A stretch of 62,448 nucleotides of DNA, taken from assembly GCA_944384155.1 (NCBI GenBank), contig CALWSG010000020.1:1-62448 (forward strand), in the 5' to 3' direction. This stretch comes from an uncultured Lachnospiraceae bacterium. Its GTDB lineage: Bacteria; Bacillota; Clostridia; Lachnospirales; Lachnospiraceae. The notes beneath the pieces are model-generated. The model was not told the DNA's origin. It searched no databases and was given only the letters and a program-made list of their open reading frames with translations. The position numbers were made by a program, and so were the translations under genes. Every line of letters begins with the position of its first letter. Position 1 is the first letter of the stretch. Positions 56,089 through 62,448 of the stretch are shown here, piece after piece.

Positions 56089-57663
56089 TTATTTTAATAT
56101 TTTTAATTCAAACCAAAAGGTACTTCCGTTTCCCACCTTACTTATTACCCCGTATTTTGCGTCGTGAAGCTTTAATATATTCTTTACTATGGAAAGTCCC
56201 AGTCCTGTTCCCATAACTGCTCTTTTATGCTTTTTGTCTATTTTGTAGTACCTTTCCCACACATTTTCTATTTTCTCCGGCGGTATGCCCTCTCCTGTGT
56301 CTGTAACTTCTATTCTCACAATACCTCCGTTTACTATCTGCCTGATTATAACAGTCTTGTCCTCCCCTGTATAATTCACGGCATTGTTAATAAGATTGTA
56401 AAGCACCTGATATATTTTAAACTCATCTGCCTTTACCATAACGTCCTCGTCACTGTACTGAAAATATACCTTATATCCGTCCTGCTCCACAAGCTTTGAA
56501 TACCTGTCAATAACTGATTTTATCCCTTTTGTAAGATTATATTCCCTGGCGTCAAGAGTTGTAACCCCAGCCTGAAGCTTTGATATATCAAGCATATCAT
56601 TTACAAGATTTGTAAGCCTTTTTGCCTCATCTATAATTACCTGTACGTTTTCCGGAGAATTTTCTCCCGGAATATCACGCATTACCTCAGAATATGCAGT
56701 TATCATTGTAAGGGGAGTTCTTAAGTCATGGGATACGTTTGCTATTATCTCATGCTGAAGACTTTCTGTCTTTTCAAGCTCCCTTGCCGTATAATTAAGA
56801 GTCCTTGACAGCTCTGCAATTTCTCTGTAGCCTCCCTCCTCATACTCAACATTATAATCTCCCTGTGCCATTTTCTTTGCCGTATCGTTTATCTTAATGA
56901 TAGGCTTTGAGACTCTTAAGGATATTATAATTGCCACTACAAGGGATATTATTATCATTATAACTGATATATATATAAGCTGTACTCTTAATGTGTCTAC
57001 AGTAGCACTTACAGGCGTAACCATGGAATTTAGAAAAACCACATATTCAGTCCCGTCGTCAAGAGTAAGGAGCTTTACAATTATAAGACTCTCTGCCTCA
57101 TCATTTTCGGGCATATTCATCATATCCATCTTATCCTTGAATTTATTTCTCTCCTCCTCCGAAGGCAGCTCTATATTTTCCATATCCTCCGGGGGAATCA
57201 ATATATCCTGTGATGTCTCCTCCTCCCCCGACATCAATTCATCACCCTTTACGCTATTTTTATATTTGTCAAAGTTAAGCCCCGCATTATTCTTTATTTT
57301 TATTACATTTCCGTTTTCCCCTGCCCTTTCCATAAGATTTTTAAGCTCATTTGAGGGTAGCTTATGTATTGCGCAGTTTACGTTTTTTTCAGCAGAATAC
57401 AACTGATTTCCTTCCGTGTCCGTCACAAGTATGCATATATCATATCTGTCTGCTATGGTTTCCACAGCTTCATAAAACTCGTCATCACCTGCAAACTCCT
57501 CCACATTTTTAAGGGCATTCTCAAGCTCATTTGTTTTTATTGCCTTATAAAACGTGTCAAGATATACGGTCTGAAACAGCCACAGAATTATAAGAAGTAT
57601 TGCCATAAAGCTTAACATATATATAAATATTTTCCACTTTATGCTTAATTTTTTATGCTTCAA
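56089..57663 (-). CDS. Sensor histidine kinase
   Basis: 524-residue kinase that follows its response regulator, overlapping it by 11 bases. Two transmembrane helices (about 8-28 and 230-250) flank a large extracytoplasmic region with an acidic, Met-rich stretch (near 140-205). HAMP comes next, then HisKA with the His in IIANVSHDLRTPLTMI (near 315), and a HATPase with LINNAVNYTG, DTGEGIPPE and GTGLGLSIVKNIL. It is of the WalK/PhoR type, but the signal is unknown. A terminator separates it from the polyphosphate genes. Confidence 0.93.
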   Translation of the reverse strand: MKHKKLSIKWKIFIYMLSFMAILLIILWLFQTVYLDTFYKAIKTNELENALKNVEEFAGDDEFYEAVETIADRYDICILVTDTEGNQLYSAEKNVNCAIHKLPSNELKNLMERAGENGNVIKIKNNAGLNFDKYKNSVKGDELMSGEEETSQDILIPPEDMENIELPSEEERNKFKDKMDMMNMPENDEAESLIIVKLLTLDDGTEYVVFLNSMVTPVSATVDTLRVQLIYISVIMIIISLVVAIIISLRVSKPIIKINDTAKKMAQGDYNVEYEEGGYREIAELSRTLNYTARELEKTESLQHEIIANVSHDLRTPLTMITAYSEVMRDIPGENSPENVQVIIDEAKRLTNLVNDMLDISKLQAGVTTLDAREYNLTKGIKSVIDRYSKLVEQDGYKVYFQYSDEDVMVKADEFKIYQVLYNLINNAVNYTGEDKTVIIRQIVNGGIVRIEVTDTGEGIPPEKIENVWERYYKIDKKHKRAVMGTGLGLSIVKNILKLHDAKYGVISKVGNGSTFWFELKILK

Positions 57664-58333
57664 AACGATAACCCACCCCTCTTAAGGTAACAAGATATTT
57701 TCTGTATTCTCCAAGGCTGCTCCTTAACAGCTTTATATGAGTATCAAGGGTCCTGTCATCACCGTAATAATCATATCCCCATACGTCTGTAATAAGCTTT
57801 TCTCTTGTAAGTGCAATCCCTCTGTTTTTTATCATATAAAATAACAGGTCATACTCCTTTGGCGTCATATCAACCTTCTCTCCGTCTACAGTAACTATTC
57901 GGCTGGTAAAATCCACCACAAGACCTCCTGTTTTATATATTTCATGCTCATCACCCTTTAAGGAATTCTGATTTCCCCTGCGGCTCATAACTACATTCAT
58001 CCTCATCATAAGCTCCTTTGGCGAAAAGGGCTTTACTACATAATCATCTATGCCTAACTCAAAGCCATGTATTTTATCGTACTCCTCACCTCTGGCAGAA
58101 AGCATGATAACGGGTACGTCCTTTATCTTTTTTAACTCCTTGCAGGTGGAAAAACCATCAAGCTCAGGCATCATAACATCAAGAATAACAAGGTCAAAAT
58201 CTTCTTTTTTAAACTTGTCTATTGCCTCCATGCCATCCTCAGCCTCCACTATGTTATATCCCTCAAACTCTGCATATTTTTTTATTACAATGCGGATTTT
58301 TTCCTCATCGTCCACCACAAGAATGTTTTTCAT
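57653..58333 (-). CDS. OmpR-family response regulator
   Basis: 226-residue regulator. Receiver Asp in VILDVMMPELDGFSTC (residue 53), KPFSPKELMMRM, then a winged helix with KVDMTPKEYDLLFYM, DRTLDTHIKLLRSSL and LRGVGYRFEA. It opens the kinase operon. Upstream lie two ATTTGTGA copies with 11-base period, a plausible site for autoregulation. Confidence 0.95.
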   Translation of the reverse strand: MKNILVVDDEEKIRIVIKKYAEFEGYNIVEAEDGMEAIDKFKKEDFDLVILDVMMPELDGFSTCKELKKIKDVPVIMLSARGEEYDKIHGFELGIDDYVVKPFSPKELMMRMNVVMSRRGNQNSLKGDEHEIYKTGGLVVDFTSRIVTVDGEKVDMTPKEYDLLFYMIKNRGIALTREKLITDVWGYDYYGDDRTLDTHIKLLRSSLGEYRKYLVTLRGVGYRFEA

Positions 58334-58440
58334 ACACTTAACCTCTCTCTTCTTAATATTTATTTAATTAAAATGCCAAACCCTATTGTTAAAGCAATAT
58401 CCATTGACTTCTTATGCTTATATTAAAATATATTACTTCT

Positions 58441-58482
58441 TTAATGTGATACACGCAAGGGTAATTTGTGATGTATTTGTGA
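58441..58482. repeat. Motif cluster upstream of the response regulator
   Basis: ATTTGTGA at 58464-58471 and 58475-58482 (11-base period), plus TTAATGTGA at 58441-58449, which is repeated upstream of the VTC gene at 55981-55989. The spacing fits OmpR-family binding. Confidence 0.45.
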
Positions 58483-58525
58483 AAATAATTCACAGAAAAT
58501 TTTTTAATTATAATCGTACATTTTA

Positions 58526-58557
58526 AAAGGTCAGGAACCTTCCGGTACCTGACCTTT
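58526..58557 (-). terminator. Terminator after the GH43 gene
   Basis: Stem AAAGGTCAGG with CCTGACCTTT closed by an inner GGTACCGGAAGGTTCC-like region. Only a short T tract follows (TTTTAAAA on the minus strand reading TTTAAAAT). It starts about 17 bases after the stop. Confidence 0.65.
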
Positions 58558-58573
58558 CCTGTTAAAGTATTAT

Positions 58574-61500
58574 TTACTTTAATGTATATTGCTTTGTTTC
58601 GTCTATTCCAATAAATCTTGTACCATCACCATTTGTACCAAAATCATTTGGTCCGAAAAATCCTGCAAAGGTAACTGACTTTCCTTTTATGGTGTCTTCT
58701 GTTAATCCTATGTCTGTTAAATCTACCTTCATAAGAAGTATGCAGCCCTTGTCCGTATCGCTGTCATCGTCAAAGGTGCCAAGCGCCATATAGCTTCTCA
58801 CAGAATCGCTTGAATTTACAAGTGTTGGATCACTATTCCATGTAATGGCATTAGCATATAATCCATTATAAACATGAATACCAAGATTATATTTTGTTCC
58901 GTCAATGGTAACATAAGCTTCAGAGGCAATTCCGTTATGCCATCCATATGTTATACTTCCTGCCGCTATACCATCACAGTGAATTTTGTCAGACTTTATA
59001 ATTGTCATAACATACATATCAGTTCCATCTACCTTATAATATCCCTTTGTATATTGATTTTCTGATATGGTAGCTATCTGTGTATAGTCTGTATCCTGAG
59101 ACATCTCAAGTACATACTCTACATTTGTCTTTGCCAAAGAAGTGGTGCCGTTCATAAACTCAATATCATATGAACCGGTTACTTCATGCCATCCGCTTAT
59201 GGCACTCATGGTAAGATTTACTGTACATATCTTTTCACTGTATGAAATAGAGTTTACTTTCATCATTCCCACAGTAGTTCCATTGCTCACAGATGTTCCA
59301 TTAATTTTTACAGTCTGACTGCTGCTAACATTCTCATCTGCTGTAAATTTAACTGTAATGTTACTGTCCTTGTCAGGGTACGCCATTCCCTCTACCTGTG
59401 CTGTAGCTGTTGTAGGAGCCTTTGTGGTATCTTCATTTCCCTCTGACGCATCCTCTACAGACTTAACCGTCACAGTATCTAAGCTTACTGTTCCTACACC
59501 TCGGCCTCTTAAAAGCTGTATGCCTAACAGCTCACCTGTTCCGTTTATATTTACGGTTCCGCTGTAAATTTCAGTTCCGTCAGACTTCTTTGTTATGGTT
59601 ACAGCTGCAGTTTTTGCATTTGTATCTACATCTGCAGTTATAGCTACCCACTCACCTACCGGAATATCAATCGCTGTACCACTGTCATTTATCTCCCACT
59701 TGGTCTGACGGCTTGGGTCCGCCAAATTAGCAGCACCGCCTTCAGGAGGCACATTTTTAAGCTTAAGAATATATCCGCTGCTTACTGCACTGTTTGCATT
59801 GTAATTCTGTGCATCAGTTCCAAGTATTGCAATTACGCTCTCGGAACGCTGTGTCAGAATTCCCGCCGTAAGTGCAGTTTCAAGAGTGATTGTATATTTT
59901 CCTGAAACTCTTGCACTCTCTTCAAATTCCGTGTATGCTCCTCTGTTTCCTCCATCGCTTCCAACTGCAAATAAAAGATAATTTCCCTTTTCATCACCGT
60001 CATTTGCTATTGTAAGAGCGGATGCTGCGTTAGCTGATATAAAGGAGCTGATATCACCGTCAGAAAAGTCTTCATAATATACATACTCTGAAGTATCAAC
60101 CGTCTCAACGGCATTTGCATAAAGCATTACATTGCTTATGGTTCCGTTAAACTTCAAATCAGACCACCAGTTGCCCCATCCGAAATTTAATGTTTCCGCA
60201 GTATTGTTAAGCCAAAGAAGAATATTGGCATAATTTGTCAAGGTTCCAACATCACCAGGAATCTTTCCCTGTGCCACATCTTCGCTGCTGTATGCAAGCT
60301 CACCATTTGAATATACCTTATAGCCTGAGCCTTCGATGTCTATTCTTATATGTGCTTTTCCATTAATAAAATCAGTTCCCGCTACATAACCGGTTTTTAA
60401 ATTAGCATCAAAATATCCACCCGTTGCGTTATATCCCAGATAGGAGCCGCCGGTAAAATATAACTTTCCTGATGTATCATTAAATGAAATAATATTGCTT
60501 AACCTGTCTCCTGTGCCTTCCACATCAAACTCAATGCTTACGCCATTATATATCTGTAAGCCTGATGTCACACTCTTATTAAACGGATTAGGCACCTGAT
60601 AAGTTCCCTCTGAAGCATTGCTTAAGGTTATCGGTGAATCTGTGTAGTAAGAGCCTACAAGTATACGGTCTCCTGCTTCTCCGCTGCCTATAACTGCTAT
60701 CACACGATTCTCAGAATACTGATAATCACCGTTACTGTATGTAACCTTTACATTTACATTGATATTCTCGGTCTGTCTTGTTACCTTGCCTTCATTTGTA
60801 AGAACAGCCTGATTATCTGATTCATATGATACAGTAGTTCCGAATAATCCTGCCTTTACAAAGCTTATATCTGATATGGTAGAAGTAGGCACTGTTACTA
60901 TTCCTGCCGATATTGAAAGGTCTACCGCATCCTTTCCTGAAAGATGCATACTTCCCCACAGCTCAACCTCATTGTCTCCCAATAAAGTAAAGCACATGGT
61001 CTCGTATTTTGTATCCTCCATATACTGCTTTATAAATACACCCTTATACTCTACACCGCCAATAGCTATTGTAACATACGGACTTCCTTCGTCCATTGTC
61101 CATGTGCCTGTATAACTGCCTGATACGGTTCCGTCTGCATTTAATGTAATCTCCTCAGGCGTAACACATTCAAGCTGTCCATAATTTATTGACTGCTTAT
61201 GAATAAGAATGTCATAAGTTCCCGTTACCTCATCAGCTGAATATCCTGTCTCGCTTAAGGTTTCACCTGTATATTCATAAGGTGCTGCCACAAGCCATCC
61301 ATCCTGATTTGTAAACAACTGATGTACTCTTACCTGATGTCCTTCTGTTCCGTCATTTGTTCTTGTATGATAAACAACATATGCCTTTCCGTCATCATCT
61401 ACAAGTGCGGAATTATGTCCCTGAGCTACCTGGCCATACTTCATATATGACCACTGATAATATGTCATAAGCTTAACGCCAACATTACCATTAATGTTTC

Positions 61501-62448
61501 CTGCACCCGTGTTGCTGTCTGCAATATATCTGGCATCATTGCCTGAAGGGTCTGTATAAGGTCCTGTCATGCTTTCTGAGCGGAATACTCTCATACTATA
61601 TCCTCCGTTAGCCACAAGTCCGCCATAGCTCATAAACAGATAATAATAATCTCCTATCTTCTCTATATATGATGCCTCTCCTGACACATGATTTCCGCCT
61701 GCTATCTTCAGTCCCTGATATTCATCAGACTCGTTTGCAACAGTTTCATACGTATATGTATAATCTCTTAAGCCTGTAGACGAATCAAGCTTAAGCATAT
61801 AAATACCGCCAAACCATGAGCCATATGTCATCCAAAGATTTCCATCCTCATCATATTTTACGCAAGGGTCAATGGCATTCATGCCGTATGTATGATTACC
61901 GTTTCTGTTCTCAAGGTACCTGGCAGGAACCTCATTTGTGCCGATAACCTTTGCCAGGTCTGTCTTTGCTGCCTCCTCTGCATTTGTAAAGCCTGAGTAA
62001 ACAACAGGACCTACATACTCCCAATCACCTTCAAGGCTGTCAGAGGTTAAAAGCACTATGGAAGTATACCAGTTATCTCCGTTTACGCTCATGTACATGC
62101 ACCATTTGCCCATCTCTTCATTCCAGATAACATCCGGTGCCCACAGATTACCGCTTAAATCATAGGAAGCACTTCCAAGTGCCGACCACTCTGCTTCTTT
62201 GGCAAATAAGGTCAGGTAATCTGTATTAATATTGTTTGTAAATGTTGTCCAGTTAATTAAATCATCTGATTTTGCCCATGCCATATGAGAACCGAATATA
62301 TAATACATACCTGTGTCAGGATCCTTAACGATGCTTGGGTCATGAACGCTTACTCTGTCATAATCTGCCGTATCGTCAGTATCTTCGCCTCCTGTTGTAG
62401 GCTCCTCAGGCTGTCCCGTTGTAGGCTCCTCAGGCTGTGCCGTTGTAG
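58574..62448 (-). CDS. Multi-domain GH43 arabinanase-like enzyme, partial
   Basis: At least 1,291 residues, open to the window edge, so the N-terminus with its signal is missing. A repeated QPEEPTTG linker comes first. A GH43 five-bladed propeller follows, with catalytic base Asp in VSVHDPSIVKDP, the modulator Asp in NAIDPCVKYDEDG, and the acid Glu in HVSGEASYIEK. GHNSALVDDDG supplies the metal-site His. Next is a C-terminal GH43-associated beta domain (ending GDNEVELWGSMHLSG), then two LamG-like lectin domains and an unassigned module. No LPXTG sorting signal. It probably cuts pectin side-chain arabinan outside the cell. Confidence 0.88.
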   Translation of the reverse strand, partial: TTAQPEEPTTGQPEEPTTGGEDTDDTADYDRVSVHDPSIVKDPDTGMYYIFGSHMAWAKSDDLINWTTFTNNINTDYLTLFAKEAEWSALGSASYDLSGNLWAPDVIWNEEMGKWCMYMSVNGDNWYTSIVLLTSDSLEGDWEYVGPVVYSGFTNAEEAAKTDLAKVIGTNEVPARYLENRNGNHTYGMNAIDPCVKYDEDGNLWMTYGSWFGGIYMLKLDSSTGLRDYTYTYETVANESDEYQGLKIAGGNHVSGEASYIEKIGDYYYLFMSYGGLVANGGYSMRVFRSESMTGPYTDPSGNDARYIADSNTGAGNINGNVGVKLMTYYQWSYMKYGQVAQGHNSALVDDDGKAYVVYHTRTNDGTEGHQVRVHQLFTNQDGWLVAAPYEYTGETLSETGYSADEVTGTYDILIHKQSINYGQLECVTPEEITLNADGTVSGSYTGTWTMDEGSPYVTIAIGGVEYKGVFIKQYMEDTKYETMCFTLLGDNEVELWGSMHLSGKDAVDLSISAGIVTVPTSTISDISFVKAGLFGTTVSYESDNQAVLTNEGKVTRQTENINVNVKVTYSNGDYQYSENRVIAVIGSGEAGDRILVGSYYTDSPITLSNASEGTYQVPNPFNKSVTSGLQIYNGVSIEFDVEGTGDRLSNIISFNDTSGKLYFTGGSYLGYNATGGYFDANLKTGYVAGTDFINGKAHIRIDIEGSGYKVYSNGELAYSSEDVAQGKIPGDVGTLTNYANILLWLNNTAETLNFGWGNWWSDLKFNGTISNVMLYANAVETVDTSEYVYYEDFSDGDISSFISANAASALTIANDGDEKGNYLLFAVGSDGGNRGAYTEFEESARVSGKYTITLETALTAGILTQRSESVIAILGTDAQNYNANSAVSSGYILKLKNVPPEGGAANLADPSRQTKWEINDSGTAIDIPVGEWVAITADVDTNAKTAAVTITKKSDGTEIYSGTVNINGTGELLGIQLLRGRGVGTVSLDTVTVKSVEDASEGNEDTTKAPTTATAQVEGMAYPDKDSNITVKFTADENVSSSQTVKINGTSVSNGTTVGMMKVNSISYSEKICTVNLTMSAISGWHEVTGSYDIEFMNGTTSLAKTNVEYVLEMSQDTDYTQIATISENQYTKGYYKVDGTDMYVMTIIKSDKIHCDGIAAGSITYGWHNGIASEAYVTIDGTKYNLGIHVYNGLYANAITWNSDPTLVNSSDSVRSYMALGTFDDDSDTDKGCILLMKVDLTDIGLTEDTIKGKSVTFAGFFGPNDFGTNGDGTRFIGIDETKQYTLK

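Overview
The window looks like chromosomal DNA of a low-GC Gram-positive bacterium of the class Clostridia, most like Lachnospiraceae. This rests on gene order, strong AGGAGG ribosome binding sites, TTGACA/TATAAT promoters, a T-box, CIRCE sites and protein style. I cannot name a species. Nearly everything is on the minus strand. The plus-strand exceptions are a Y-family polymerase, an AraC regulator and a response regulator/kinase/PepSY operon. I see no phage, transposase, integrase or CRISPR array.

Layout from high to low coordinate, the direction of most transcription. At 58.5-62.4 kb lies a very large secreted GH43 arabinanase-like enzyme, cut by the window edge. At 54.5-58.3 kb is a two-component system followed by a VTC polyphosphate polymerase and a DUF4956 membrane protein. 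At 49.3-54.3 kb is the heat-shock operon hrcA-grpE-dnaK-dnaJ with a perfect CIRCE operator. At 46.3-49.2 kb (plus strand) is a second two-component system with a two-PepSY lipid-side protein. At 43.3-46.2 kb are a phosphodiester glycosidase, a small membrane protein, YbaK and galM. At 38-43.2 kb are yfbR, topB, glmS and a GlmU-like beta-helix protein, then pckA. At 35.6-35.8 kb is a 6S-like RNA, followed by a SpoIID-type protein and a tRNA-Glu(CUC). At 29.5-32.8 kb is a sugar-use locus in decay: an AraC regulator, a frameshifted GH2 enzyme and the remnant of an EamA transporter. At 27.5-29.5 kb are a CIRCE-controlled Hsp20 and an iron alcohol dehydrogenase with a YihY protein.

From 26.5 to 13.1 kb runs the conserved translation superoperon: rimP-nusA-rnpM-ylxQ-infB-rbfA-nrnA-truB-ribF, then rpsO-pnp-M16 protease, with an NlpC/P60 wall hydrolase gene inserted before rpsO. 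After it come metY, an ABC exporter joined to an unusual eukaryote-type HisA, the Y-family polymerase, an ABC-F ATPase with a structured leader, a 32-residue small gene behind a perfect inverted repeat, and T-box-controlled pheST.

Most of the window is housekeeping. The least explained parts are the regulatory and small elements: the small gene at 4.3-4.4 kb, the ABC-F leader, 11-bp-period ATTTGTGA repeats at two loci, and the two-component/polyphosphate locus. I found no clear new multi-gene defence or mobile system.
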